Positions 43,578 to 53,064 are shown, counted from the stretch's first letter. The stretch: 64,000 nucleotides of DNA from UBA4744 sp963718995 (GCA_963718995.1 CAVRAP010000013.1:20239-84238), one strand, 5' to 3'. The notes: generated from the sequence alone by a model not told the origin. Numbers and translations: made by a program.

Positions 43578-44407
43578 GAGCCGGCACCCGGCCGCGCGGC
43601 CTCACCGAACGGCTCATGACGGCCAACTCGTGGCTCGTGTACGTGTTCTTCTATGCGCCGATTTTCGTATTGATCTTCTACTCCTTCAACGACAATCGGA
43701 ACGTCGGCGTCTGGACAAAACCCAGCTTCCGTTGGTACGCCGAGATGTTTCAAGCCGACGATGTCATGCGAGCCCTGCGGAACTCGTTGATCGTTGCGGT
43801 CGTGGCCACGCTCATCTCAACGATCGTTGGAACTGCAGCAGCCTTGTCCCTCGAGCGGTACCGGTTCAGGGGCCAGCGCACCTACGACGCTTTGCTGTAT
43901 CTGCCGATCATCATCCCCGACGTGACCATGGCCGTGATGATGCTGCTGTTCTTCGTCCAGGCTTTCGATGTGACCAACGGCCTGCTGGGGACCAAGCTGC
44001 AGTTGGGGCTCGGATCGATCTCGCTGTCGCACATCGCCTTCAACATTTCCTTCGTGGCCGTGGTGGTGCGGGCCCGGCTCTCCCAGATGGACTCCAGCCT
44101 CGAAGAAGCAGCCGCCGATCTCTACGCAACCCGCTGGAAGACCTTCCGGCGCGTCACCCTTCCGCTGATCATGCCGGGCGTGGCGGGCGGGGCCCTGCTG
44201 GCTCTGACGCTGTCGCTCGACGATGTCGTCGTCACCAGCTTCGTGACCGGTCCGGGTTCGACCACATTACCGGTCTACGTATTTGGCCTTGTCAAAAGGG
44301 GCGTTTCGCCTCTCATCAACGCGGTGTCGACCCTCATGCTGGTAGCCTCGATGCTGCTGGTTGCGGGCTCGTTGTACTTCCAGAGAAGGTCGAGAACCGC
44401 CGACTGA
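43574..44407 (+). CDS. potC: Polyamine ABC transporter permease (PotC type)
   Basis: GTG at 43574 overlaps the potB stop (GTGA). The 277-residue product has six membrane segments and the EAA loop EAAADLYATRWKTFRRVTLP near residue 185. FDVTNGLLGTKLQLGLGSIS and IPDVTMAVMMLLFF are typical of PotC. It pairs with PotB. A much longer in-frame stretch to 42422 exists only because no stop interrupts this frame inside potA/potB. Confidence 0.92.
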   Translation: MRAGTRPRGLTERLMTANSWLVYVFFYAPIFVLIFYSFNDNRNVGVWTKPSFRWYAEMFQADDVMRALRNSLIVAVVATLISTIVGTAAALSLERYRFRGQRTYDALLYLPIIIPDVTMAVMMLLFFVQAFDVTNGLLGTKLQLGLGSISLSHIAFNISFVAVVVRARLSQMDSSLEEAAADLYATRWKTFRRVTLPLIMPGVAGGALLALTLSLDDVVVTSFVTGPGSTTLPVYVFGLVKRGVSPLINAVSTLMLVASMLLVAGSLYFQRRSRTAD

Positions 44408-44414
44408 GGAGGGT

Positions 44415-45551
44415 ATGTTCGTGCGCAAATCACATTTCGGGAGGCATCTGGCGTTGCTCGTCGTGCTGGTGCTCGTCATGGCCGCTTGTGCGGATGACGA
44501 AGGCAGTACCACGACCGCCGACGACAGCGGGGGGACGACCACCGTTGCAGCATCCGGCTGCGCGGCCGACCAGGTCGATGGCGACCTCAGCTTCTACAAC
44601 TGGTCCGAGTACATCGACCCGGACCTGATCACCGAGTTCGAAAGCACCTACAGCGTCGACGTGGTTGAGACGTTTTACGAATCAAACGAGGCCATGCTGG
44701 CCCAGATCCAGGCCGGCGTCGTCTACGACCTGATCGTCCCATCGGACTACATGATCTCGATCATGGTGGAAGACGCGTTGTTGTATCCCATCGACAAAGC
44801 TGCCGTCCCCAATCTGGCCAATCTGGACGATCAGTTTGTCAACCCGCCGTTTGATCCGACCAGCGAGTTCTCGGTCCCCTACCAGTGGGGCACCACCGGG
44901 CTCGGTGTCGATCTGGCCGTTCTCGGAGAGGACTTCGAGGAAAGCTGGGGCCTGGTATTCGATCCGGAGATGAACGCCGGGATGCCGGTTTCCATGCTCA
45001 ACGATTCACGCGAAACGATAGGAGCGGCCCTCAAGTATCTCGGGTACTCACTCAATTCCACGAGTGAAACCGAACTGCAAGAGGCGGCGGACCTGATCTC
45101 GGCTGCCCGTGACAGCATCATCAAGTTCGACTCGGACCAGTACACCGACGACCTGGTCAACGGCGAAGTAGCCATTTCCCACGGGTACAACGGCAACTTC
45201 TTCCTCACCTTCGACGAGATCGACGGTTGGGACGACTACTACTACTTCATGCCGCAAGAAGGTGGGACGGTGTGGGTCGACAACATGGCGATTCCGGCTG
45301 AAGCCGAACACCCGTGCACGGCGCACACGTTCATCAACTTCATCCTCGACGCGGAGAAAGGCGCTCAGTTGACCAACTGGAACTTCTACGCCAGCCCGAA
45401 TTCGGCGGCCAAGGAGTTCATCGATCCGGAGATCCTCGAAGATACGGCGATCTTCCCTGATGACGCGACCATGGAGCGGTTGGAGTTCATCGAGAACACC
45501 GGTGCTTTCGAACTCCAATACCAGGACTTCTTCACGCAAGCCAAGAGCTAG
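44415..45551 (+). CDS. potD: Polyamine-binding lipoprotein (PotD/PotF type)
   Basis: The 378-residue protein has a signal peptide ending in VLVMAAC (lipobox) and a Ser/Thr/Asp linker. The solute-binding core DLSFYNWSEYIDPDLITEFE is the PotD start. YDLIVPSDYMI and VPYQWGTTGLGVD are ligand-pocket segments. It binds polyamine outside the cell and delivers it to PotBC. Last gene of the pot operon; a strong terminator follows. Confidence 0.93.
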   Translation: MFVRKSHFGRHLALLVVLVLVMAACADDEGSTTTADDSGGTTTVAASGCAADQVDGDLSFYNWSEYIDPDLITEFESTYSVDVVETFYESNEAMLAQIQAGVVYDLIVPSDYMISIMVEDALLYPIDKAAVPNLANLDDQFVNPPFDPTSEFSVPYQWGTTGLGVDLAVLGEDFEESWGLVFDPEMNAGMPVSMLNDSRETIGAALKYLGYSLNSTSETELQEAADLISAARDSIIKFDSDQYTDDLVNGEVAISHGYNGNFFLTFDEIDGWDDYYYFMPQEGGTVWVDNMAIPAEAEHPCTAHTFINFILDAEKGAQLTNWNFYASPNSAAKEFIDPEILEDTAIFPDDATMERLEFIENTGAFELQYQDFFTQAKS

Positions 45552-45569
45552 ACAGCAGTTGGAAAGGAA

Positions 45570-45598
45570 GAAGTGGGGCGGCAGCACCGCCCCACTTC
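45570..45598. terminator. Bidirectional terminator after potD
   Basis: Perfect 12-base arms GAAGTGGGGCGG and CCGCCCCACTTC flank a 5-base loop, with a modest T-rich tail (TCTCGTTATT). It separates the pot operon from the converging aldehyde dehydrogenase gene. Confidence 0.8.
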
Positions 45599-45628
45599 TC
45601 TCGTTATTGGTCCTCTGTCTACCTCGGT

Positions 45629-47071
45629 TTATCGCACGTTCTTGAGGTCGAATACCACGGTCTGGAGATCGGTGAACTCCTCGAGGCGTCCCCGCCCCCA
45701 CCCGCTATCGGTCCCCGCCGCGCCGCCGAATGGCTGGAACGTCTCCCAGAAGTCGGTCGAGTCGTTGACCACAACCGTTCCGGACCTGACCCGATCCGCG
45801 TACCAGAACGCCTTGGCGAGACTGGAGGTGAAGACCGCTGCCTGGAGACCGAGATTGGAGCGATTGGCAATGGCGATCGCCTCGTCATCGTCGGCAGCTG
45901 TGAGGATGGGCAGCACGGGACCAAACGACTCCTCCCGCGAGAGAGCGCTGTCTTCGGAGACCCGGTCGACGATGGTGAAGTCGTAGTACAGATCGGTTGG
46001 AAAGCCCGGGGCTCGGCCACCGCCGACGAGGATCTCGGCCCCCCGTTGGCGAGCTTCGGCCATTTGCCGATCCATCTTGGCGGCGGTCGGTTCGTTGTTC
46101 AGCGGGCCCATGGTGGTCTTCTCGTCGAACGGATCGCCCAGCACGGCGGCCGAAGATGCCTCGACGGCGAGTCGGACGAACTCGTCGCGCACTTCTTCCA
46201 GAACGATCACCCTTTCGGTTGCACAGCACACCTGACCGGCGTTGTAGTAGGCGCCGTACACAGCCAGTGAAGCCGCCGCTTCGAGGTTGGCGTCCGCCGC
46301 GACGATGGTCGGGCCGTTGCCGGACATCTCCATGATCGATCGCTTGATGCCCATCTGCGAGACAATCTTCTTGCCGGTGGCCGACGAACCCGTAAAGCCG
46401 ATTGCGTCGATCCCGTCATGCGTGACGAGGTGTTCGCCGATGCGGGCACCGCCCGGGATGATCGATACGGCCCCCTTGGGAACTCCTGCTTCGTCGAAAG
46501 CTTCCGCCAGTTTCAGAAGCGCCCATGACGTGAACTCGGGGGGTTTGACGATGAGGGCGTTTCCGGTAGCCAGTCCGGGGCCCACGTACTCGAGGGGGAT
46601 AGTGACGGGGAAGTTCCAGGGTGTGATCGCTGCCCAAACACCTACCGGGCGACGGAACGTGAACATCCGCTTGTGCCGGTCGGAGGTTGGGATCACCTCA
46701 CCCGCCAGGCGTTTGGCGTCCTCGGCGGCGTTGTAGAAATACTGGTTGGCTTCGGCAATGTCGTCCAGCGATTCGGCGTGAAAGGGCTTGCCCTGTTCGA
46801 GGGTCTGAATCCTGGCGATCTCCTCTTCGAGTGGCTCGATCGCGGCGGCGATGCGCAGGCACAGGTCGGCTCGTTCGAAGGCCGACCAATGGCGCATCTC
46901 CTCGGTGGCGGCTCGGGCGGCCGCCACGGCCCGATCGATGTCGGCAGGAGAGGCGAGCGGCACGTTGGCGATGTGCTCACCCGTCACCGGGCTCCTGAGC
47001 TCATGGACATCGTCTCCTGTCCCTTCCGTCCATTCCCCGGCGATGTACAGCTTGAGATTCTCGGCCACCAT
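45629..47071 (-). CDS. NAD(P)-dependent aldehyde dehydrogenase
   Basis: The 480-residue protein has ALDH motifs: WNFPVTIPLEYVGPGLATGN, AIGFTGSSATGK, IMEMSGNGPTIVAADANL (catalytic Glu region in the EMSGNGP variant of ELGG) and YNAGQVCCATERVIV (catalytic Cys). It oxidises aldehydes such as aminoaldehydes to acids. The EMSG variation at the glutamate motif is unusual but still carries the Glu. It converges on the pot operon and is divergent from a second ALDH. Confidence 0.9.
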   Translation of the reverse strand: MVAENLKLYIAGEWTEGTGDDVHELRSPVTGEHIANVPLASPADIDRAVAAARAATEEMRHWSAFERADLCLRIAAAIEPLEEEIARIQTLEQGKPFHAESLDDIAEANQYFYNAAEDAKRLAGEVIPTSDRHKRMFTFRRPVGVWAAITPWNFPVTIPLEYVGPGLATGNALIVKPPEFTSWALLKLAEAFDEAGVPKGAVSIIPGGARIGEHLVTHDGIDAIGFTGSSATGKKIVSQMGIKRSIMEMSGNGPTIVAADANLEAAASLAVYGAYYNAGQVCCATERVIVLEEVRDEFVRLAVEASSAAVLGDPFDEKTTMGPLNNEPTAAKMDRQMAEARQRGAEILVGGGRAPGFPTDLYYDFTIVDRVSEDSALSREESFGPVLPILTAADDDEAIAIANRSNLGLQAAVFTSSLAKAFWYADRVRSGTVVVNDSTDFWETFQPFGGAAGTDSGWGRGRLEEFTDLQTVVFDLKNVR

Positions 47072-47133
47072 GCCACCTCTGGATCGTTGGTCTTGTCTGC
47101 AGAATCGTAGGGTGTCGCGAACGCGGGCCGGCC

Positions 47134-48633
47134 ATGAAAGAGGTTAGGATTCCAGTCGGTGAGAATGTGCCGGAACGCCCCCTACTGATCAACGGAGCTT
47201 TGGAGCTCGGCTCTGCTGAGCCGTTCGTCATTCTTGATCCCGCCACCGGCCAACCGATCGACTCCGTTGCTTCTGCCTCACCAGACCAGGTCGATGCCGC
47301 GGTAGCGGCTGCGTCTCTAGCCCAGTCCTCGTGGTGGGCGGCTCCGCAACCGGAGCGCAGTGCTGCCATGCATGCGGTCGCCGAGGAGATACGCAAGCGC
47401 AAGGGCGACCTGGCCGACATCGCCACGAAAGAGACCGGTCGACCGTACGCTCGCAACCTTCTCTACGTCGACATGATCGCCGATGTGTTCCGCCAATACG
47501 CCGAGCTGGCCCGTGTCCACGGCGGGCGGATCGCACCCTCCAACGAATCGGGACAACTGTCGCTCGTCGTGCGAGCCCCGTACGGTGTTATCGCCACGCT
47601 GATTCCATGGAACTACCCCTTACTGTTGCTGGCCTTCAAAGTGGCGCCGGCCCTGGCCACCGGCAACACCGTGGTTATCAAGCCTGCCTCGGAAACGACG
47701 TTGACGACGTTGGTCCTGGCGGAGGTCTTTGCCGCAACGACCCCGCCCGGTGTGGTGAACGTGGTTGCCGGGAGCGGCCGAACGGTCGGGGAGCAACTGG
47801 TCCGCCATCCGCACACCGACATGGTCGCCTTCACCGGCTCGACAGAAGTTGGTGCCGGGATCGGGGCGATCTGCAGTCAGATGGCAAAACCCACTCACCT
47901 GGAACTCGGGGGAAAGGACCCGGCGATCATCTTCGATGATGTCGATGCTGATCTGGCTGCCAAGGCGGTGGTCTGGGCGTCGTTCCTCAACGCAGGTCAG
48001 GTGTGCACTTCCACCGAACGGGTGTACGTCCATCGGAGCATCTACGACCGTTTTGTCGACCGGGTTGTCGAGCTGGCCTCTGGGTTGCATGTCGGCGATC
48101 CGTTCGATCCCCGGACCCAGATAGGGCCGATGCGCAACGAGCGGGGCCGGGCCAAAGTGCTCGAACAGTTGACGGCGGCTCAGGCGAAGGGAGCGAAGAT
48201 TCTGGCTGGCGGGACGGTCCCGGACGGGTCGTCCGGCTTCTATCTTCAGCCAACCGTCGTGGTCGATGTTGATCACAGCATGGAGCTCATGAAGGAAGAG
48301 ACGTTTGGGCCGGTTTTGCCGATCATGGCCTTCGACGATGACGACCAGGCCTTCGCACTCGCAGCCGATACGCCCTACGGTCTCGGGGCCAGCTGCTACA
48401 CCCATACTCCGGATCGCGTACGGCGCGCCTACGAACAACTGGCCGTCGGCACCGTTTGGGTCAACGACCCGGTCGTCGACAACCTGGCGGCCCCCTTCGG
48501 CGGGATGCGGGCCAGCGGCAACGTACGCGAACTCGGTCTCGAAGGCATGGAGGCGTTCACTTCGATGCGGCATGTGCATTGGAACATGCGACTGGAAGAC
48601 AAGCCATGGTGGTACGGCGACCAAGGTGACTGA
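47134..48633 (+). CDS. Aldehyde dehydrogenase (aminoaldehyde/betaine type)
   Basis: The 499-residue enzyme has ATLIPWNYPLLLLAFKVAPAL, MVAFTGSTEVGAG, HLELGGKDPAIIFDD (catalytic Glu) and FLNAGQVCTSTERVYV (catalytic Cys). Overall it resembles betaine-aldehyde or gamma-aminobutyraldehyde dehydrogenases. It is followed 46 bases later by a class III aminotransferase. Genomic context (pot operon, aminotransferases, amine oxidase) favours oxidation of polyamine-derived aminoaldehydes. Start ATG 47134 has only a weak ribosome-binding site. Confidence 0.9.
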   Translation: MKEVRIPVGENVPERPLLINGALELGSAEPFVILDPATGQPIDSVASASPDQVDAAVAAASLAQSSWWAAPQPERSAAMHAVAEEIRKRKGDLADIATKETGRPYARNLLYVDMIADVFRQYAELARVHGGRIAPSNESGQLSLVVRAPYGVIATLIPWNYPLLLLAFKVAPALATGNTVVIKPASETTLTTLVLAEVFAATTPPGVVNVVAGSGRTVGEQLVRHPHTDMVAFTGSTEVGAGIGAICSQMAKPTHLELGGKDPAIIFDDVDADLAAKAVVWASFLNAGQVCTSTERVYVHRSIYDRFVDRVVELASGLHVGDPFDPRTQIGPMRNERGRAKVLEQLTAAQAKGAKILAGGTVPDGSSGFYLQPTVVVDVDHSMELMKEETFGPVLPIMAFDDDDQAFALAADTPYGLGASCYTHTPDRVRRAYEQLAVGTVWVNDPVVDNLAAPFGGMRASGNVRELGLEGMEAFTSMRHVHWNMRLEDKPWWYGDQGD

Positions 48634-48679
48634 CTCCACGCAACGGAGTTGATCGGCCGTCCACCAGACGAAAGGGAGA

Positions 48680-49993
48680 ATGATGGGACTGCAAGGCGAG
48701 AATACGGCGGCATGGTTCGCGCGGGCGAAAGCCAACCTGGTCAACGGAGTCTCCAGTCAGTTCCGCTACTGGGGTGACGACGACACCCTGGTCATCGATC
48801 GGGGTGAAGGCGCCTACGTCTACGACATGGACGGCAATCGCTATATCGACTACCAGTGTGGGTTCGGTCCGGTCGTGCTGGGACACGGACACCCGGACGT
48901 GGCACAGGCGGTGGCCGAAGCGGCAGCCGCCGGGACGACCTTTGCGATGACATCTGCCCGCGAGGTTGTGGCGGCCGAGAAGTTCCGCGCCGCCGTTCCG
49001 TGGGTGGATGCGCTTCGGTTCACCAATACCGGCACCGAAGCGACCATGCATGCCGTCCGCCTGGCTCGTGGTTATACGGGGCGAGACGTCATTCTGAAAT
49101 TTGAGGGTCAATATCACGGCGTCCACGACTACGTGATGTTCTCGACTGCCGGATCCCCGCCAAGCGCCATGGGATCCCGGTACCGGCCCGTTCCGGTGCA
49201 GAGTTCATCCGGCATTCCCGATGTCATCAGCTCGTTCATCCGTACCTTGCCGTTCAACGATCTCGAACTGGTCGAGCGCCTCTTTCGCGATCAGGGCCAT
49301 ACCATCGCCGCCATCATCGTCGAACCGATGCTCGGCAACGCGTTCGGGATCATGCCGGAGAAAGGCTTCCTGGAGGGGCTCCGCAAGATTTGTGACAAGT
49401 ACGGAAGCGTCCTCATCTTCGATGAGGTGAAGACCGGGTTTCGTATCGCACTGGGAGGAGCGCAAGAGTATTTCGGAGTGACTCCCGACCTCGGCACGTT
49501 TGCCAAATCGATGGGCAACGGCTTCCCGGTCGCGGCCATTGCCGGTCGCGGTGAAGTGATTCAGGCCTGGGCCAAAGGTGGAATCGCTCAGGCGGGCACG
49601 TACTCGGGGAACGGGGTGGCGGCCGCTGCGGCCGGGGCCACGCTCGACGTCTTGTCCACCGGAGAGCCGTATGCCCGATTGGAGAAGGCAGGCACCGCCT
49701 TGATGGAGGGGGTGGGCAGGATTTGCGCAGACCGGGGGGTTACCGCACACGTTGTCGGGGTTCCTGCCATGTTCGGCATCGTTTTCAGCGAAGACCCGCC
49801 CAGGGACTTCCGGGATTCCGCGCACCACAACGATGAGCTGTATGGAGATGTGGTGGGCGGGATGATCCGGCGAGGGGTTATGCCCGTCGACGATGCTCTC
49901 GAACCGTGGTTCTTGTGTGCGGCGCTCAGCGACGAGGACGTGGCGACCACGTTGACTGCTTTCGACGAAGCGCTCACCGAAGCAACTGCTTGA
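48680..49993 (+). CDS. Class III aminotransferase (GSA-aminomutase-like)
   Basis: The 437-residue PLP enzyme has CGFGPVVLGHGHPDVAQAV, ALRFTNTGTEATMHAVRLAR, IFDEVKTGFRIALGGAQEYF and the catalytic Lys in TFAKSMGNGFPVAAIAG. It resembles glutamate-1-semialdehyde aminomutase-like transaminases, but no heme genes surround it. Context makes an amine or amino-acid transaminase more probable. AAAGGGAG precedes the ATG. Confidence 0.87.
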   Translation: MMGLQGENTAAWFARAKANLVNGVSSQFRYWGDDDTLVIDRGEGAYVYDMDGNRYIDYQCGFGPVVLGHGHPDVAQAVAEAAAAGTTFAMTSAREVVAAEKFRAAVPWVDALRFTNTGTEATMHAVRLARGYTGRDVILKFEGQYHGVHDYVMFSTAGSPPSAMGSRYRPVPVQSSSGIPDVISSFIRTLPFNDLELVERLFRDQGHTIAAIIVEPMLGNAFGIMPEKGFLEGLRKICDKYGSVLIFDEVKTGFRIALGGAQEYFGVTPDLGTFAKSMGNGFPVAAIAGRGEVIQAWAKGGIAQAGTYSGNGVAAAAAGATLDVLSTGEPYARLEKAGTALMEGVGRICADRGVTAHVVGVPAMFGIVFSEDPPRDFRDSAHHNDELYGDVVGGMIRRGVMPVDDALEPWFLCAALSDEDVATTLTAFDEALTEATA

Positions 49994-50011
49994 GATAGCG
50001 AGGTCACAACC

Positions 50012-51178
50012 ATGCGAATTGCGCTCCTCGGAGCAGGGATCATCGGCGCAGTAGTGGCACGAGATCTGGCCACCTGGGACAGTCCGGAAGCCGTCGTGAT
50101 TGGCGATCTCGACGGGGAACGGGCCGCTTTGGTGGCCAAAGAACACGGTTTTGATCACGCCGCGGTCGACGTTCGAGACCCGGTCTCTCTCGATGCCTTC
50201 CTGGCCGGCGCCGATGTGGTCGTCAACGCCGCGCAATACCAGATCAACCTGGCCGTCATGGAGGGTGCCCTTCGGGCCGGTGCCCACTACACAGATCTGG
50301 GTGGTTTGTTCTTCACGACCAGAAAGCAACTCGAGCTGGGCGACCGGTTCCGGGAGGCGGGCTTGACCGCCGTTCTGGGGATCGGATCATGTCCGGGGAT
50401 CGCCAACGTCCACGCCGGTGATCTGGCGGCGCGGTTGGACACCGTCCGCTCGGTGATCATCTACAACGGCGCAACGGTCGATCCGTCCGACTCCCTCAAA
50501 TGGCCTTACTCGCTGTGGACCATTTTCGACGAGATCACGGAACGGGCCATGGTGTTCCGGGCCGGGGAGTTTGTCGATCTCGACCCGCTTTCTGAAGAGG
50601 AGATGTTCTCGTTCAAGGAACCGATCGGGTACGCCAAGACTCACCTGTCGTTGCATTCTGAGGTGGCCACGATCCCGCTCAGCCTGGCCGACAAGGGGAT
50701 CGAAGCGTGCGAGTTCAAGATTGCGTTCTTCGGGTTTCCCGAAGCGGCGCTGCGCAAGCTGCAATTCCTCGCCGGGCTCGGCTTGGCTTCAACCACGCCC
50801 CGCCGCGTCGGATCGGTGGAAGGCGTTGTGCCGCGCCGATTGCTGGTCGATCTCCTGGAGGAACTCAAACCGGAACCTCCCCAGCATGCCGGTTTCAAAG
50901 ATATCGCTACGGTGGCGGAGGGGATGCGAGACGGTGAGCCGGTGCGTCTCCGTCTCGACACAACGGCGTGGCCGTCCAAGGAATTGCAGGTGGCCGGAGG
51001 CACGGTCGTGGTCGGGTCGCCTGCCGCGATCATCGCCCGGTGGTTGGGCTCGGGGAAGCTGTCCAGGCCGGGTGTGCATCCACCTGAGACGGCGGTTGCG
51101 CCGCAACCGTTCTATGACGATCTGGCGAAGCGGGGTGTGCAGACGGCCCTCACGGTCGAGTCCGTGCTGGCAGGGTAG
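50012..51178 (+). CDS. Saccharopine dehydrogenase family oxidoreductase
   Basis: The 388-residue protein has an N-terminal Rossmann site (IALLGAGIIGAVVARDLA) and GADVVVNAAQYQINLAVMEG, LGIGSCPGIANVHAGDLAAR in the middle, and a C-terminal domain typical of saccharopine dehydrogenase-like enzymes (carboxynorspermidine or lysine-6-dehydrogenase relatives). It probably handles an amino/keto adduct from amine catabolism. It lies 18 bases after the aminotransferase in the same orientation, so likely the same operon. The exact reaction is unresolved. Confidence 0.82.
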   Translation: MRIALLGAGIIGAVVARDLATWDSPEAVVIGDLDGERAALVAKEHGFDHAAVDVRDPVSLDAFLAGADVVVNAAQYQINLAVMEGALRAGAHYTDLGGLFFTTRKQLELGDRFREAGLTAVLGIGSCPGIANVHAGDLAARLDTVRSVIIYNGATVDPSDSLKWPYSLWTIFDEITERAMVFRAGEFVDLDPLSEEEMFSFKEPIGYAKTHLSLHSEVATIPLSLADKGIEACEFKIAFFGFPEAALRKLQFLAGLGLASTTPRRVGSVEGVVPRRLLVDLLEELKPEPPQHAGFKDIATVAEGMRDGEPVRLRLDTTAWPSKELQVAGGTVVVGSPAAIIARWLGSGKLSRPGVHPPETAVAPQPFYDDLAKRGVQTALTVESVLAG

Positions 51179-51181
51179 ACC

Positions 51182-51550
51182 TTACGAATTGAAGCTCCGG
51201 AGCACGCAGATCTCGTTGCCTTCGGGGTCGGCCAGAACGACCCACCGGACATCGCCCTGGCCGATATCGACCCGGGCCGCGCCGAGTTCTTCGAGCCTGC
51301 GCACCTCGGCGTCCTGATCGTCGGGAACGAGGTCGAAGTGCCAGCGGTTCTTGACCATCTTGGCGTCGGGGTTGTGGTGGAAGAGCACGGCGATTCCCCC
51401 CGGGGTCGCCGAAGGCTCGAGGCTCGGAGCAATCAACGCTTGCCGGTCATCCTGGTGGATCAGATGCCAATCCAATGCGGCGACCCAGAAGGCCGCCAAC
51501 TCCTGGGGATGGGCGGCATCGATGGTGAGGGTATTGATGTGCAGCGACAT
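51182..51550 (-). CDS. Small VOC (glyoxalase-like) protein
   Basis: The 122-residue VOC protein begins MSLHINTLTIDAAHPQELAAF and shows AVLFHHNPDAKMVKNRWHFD and WVVLADPEGNEICVLRSF. The DPEGNEICVL end is typical of the glyoxalase-like domain-6 group. Metal ligands are plausible (the H of RWHFD and the E of NEICV). The role is unknown; fosfomycin or antibiotic resistance is only one of many functions in this fold. Confidence 0.75.
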   Translation of the reverse strand: MSLHINTLTIDAAHPQELAAFWVAALDWHLIHQDDRQALIAPSLEPSATPGGIAVLFHHNPDAKMVKNRWHFDLVPDDQDAEVRRLEELGAARVDIGQGDVRWVVLADPEGNEICVLRSFNS

Positions 51551-51628
51551 GGAGCGACGCTAGTCGAGCTACCGGGAGTAGGCGATATTCGCCGTCACCG
51601 CGTTCTCTCCGTTGCCTAATCTGGTGTC

Positions 51629-52847
51629 ATGTCCCATCCCGTCCGTCCCATTGGCCCAGATGAGCTGCGCGCCTTTACCCGGGTCTGGGAGCGCGCCTTC
51701 AACTTCGATGAGAAGGATGAGGAGCTCAAAGCGTTGCAGAAGACGTTCGAATTCGACCGGTCGATCGTCGCCCTGGATGGTGAACAGTTCGTCGGGACCG
51801 GTGGCGCCGACTCGTTCGAACTGACGACGCCGGGGGGCGCCGTCAAGACCGGCGGTCTGACGGCTATTGCCGTGCTTCCCACCCATCGCCGCCGGGGGGT
51901 CCTCACCGACATCATGCGCTACCACTTCGACGAGGTTCGATCTCGAGAAGAACCCCTCTCCGTGTTGCGAGCCTCCGAGAGCGCTATCTACGGCCGCTTC
52001 GGCTACGGCGTTGCCACCGTTGACGCAAGCTTCCAGATCGATCGCCAGCATGCCGTTCTGGCGACGGGGATTCCGACCCCGGGTCACCTACGCCTCGTTG
52101 AGAAGGACGAAGCTCGCCGGGTCATGCCGGGGATCTACGAGCGAATGGGGACCACCTGGCCCGGTTTCCTCACCGCGCGGCACCGCACAATGGGATCTGT
52201 ATGTCCTCGACCTGGAGCACTGGCGGGACGGCCTGACCGCCAACCGCTTCGTCCTCTATGCCGATGCAGGAAACGACCTGGGGTATCTGCGCTACCGGGT
52301 TCGCGAGAAGTGGGAGGAAGGGCACGCAGCCGGCGAATTGCTCGCCGCAGAACTGATGGCGTTGACACCAGCTGCGGAAGTGGCGCTGTGGCGGTATGCC
52401 TTTTCCGTTGACCTCATCCAGACCATCAAGACGCAGACCCGCCCTCCCGAGTTGCTGCTGTCGGCGATCCTGACCGATCCCCGCCGGCTGAAGATCAAAC
52501 AGAGTGATGGCCTGTGGGCGCGGTTACTCGACATTCCAGCTTCCTTGGCGGGTCGTCGTTATGCGGTGGCGGGTCGAGTGGTCTTCGAAGTGGTGGACCC
52601 GTTCCTCCCCGGCGTCGGCGGTGTGTTCGAACTCGAAGGAGGGCCCGAAGGCGCGCAGTGCCGCCGGTCGACGGCGGCGCCCGAGTTCACGCTCGATGTC
52701 GCCGGCCTCAGCTCGCGCTACCTCGGCGATGGAAGTTTCCGGTTGCTGCATGAAGCCGGTCGCGTCACCGGGGACATCACTGCGGTCCGGCGGGCCGACC
52801 AGATGTTCGGCTGGGATCGCCGGCCCTGGTGTCCGCACTACTTTTGA
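51629..52847 (+). pseudogene. Eis-like GNAT acetyltransferase, one frameshift
   Basis: Segment one (51629 to about 52185) begins MSHPVRPIGPDELRAFTRVW. It carries GGLTAIAVLPTHRRRGVLTD, the acetyl-CoA-binding V/A-x-x-x-R-G region, and YGRFGYGVATVDASFQI. Segment two (to 52847) resumes with QWDLYVLDLEHWRDG and holds the second GNAT and SCP2-like domains, ending CPHYF. One extra base near 52185-52195 breaks the frame. The intact protein would be about 405 residues, the size of Eis-type acetyltransferases. The stop's last A opens a heptamer array. Confidence 0.78.
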
Positions 52848-53047
52848 GCTCGCAGCTCGCAGCTTGCAGCTTGCAGCTCGCAGTTTCCAGTTCCCAGTTC
52901 CCAGTTTCCAGTTTCCAGTTCAAATCCGAATGAAGGAGGTGGTATGCCTTCACTGGTCACTGGTCACTGGTCACTGGTCACTGGTCACTGGTCACTGGTC
53001 ACTGGTCACTGGTCACTGGTCACTGGTCACTGGTCACTGGTAGCTGG
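52847..53047. repeat. Inverted heptanucleotide array after the GNAT gene
   Basis: Eleven units run from 52847 to 52923: AGCTCGC/AGCTTGC five times, then AGTTTCC/AGTTCCC five times, then a degenerate AGTTCAA. A 26-base core (52924-52949) containing GGTATGCCT follows. Then thirteen perfect TCACTGG units (52950-53040) and one TAGCTGG run in the opposite sense. The first unit begins at the last base of the GNAT stop codon. Layout and core match the 13.4-kb array although the unit sequences differ. Confidence 0.9.
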
Positions 53048-53051
53048 CCGC

Positions 53052-53057
53052 TATCTT
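53052..53057 (+). promoter_or_regulatory. Possible leaderless promoter -10 for the ThDP enzyme
   Basis: TATCTT ends 7 bases before the ATG at 53065, and there is no Shine-Dalgarno sequence. This spacing fits transcripts that begin at the start codon, which are common in actinobacteria. The -35 region would lie in the heptamer array. Confidence 0.35.
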
Positions 53058-53064
53058 TTGCCCC

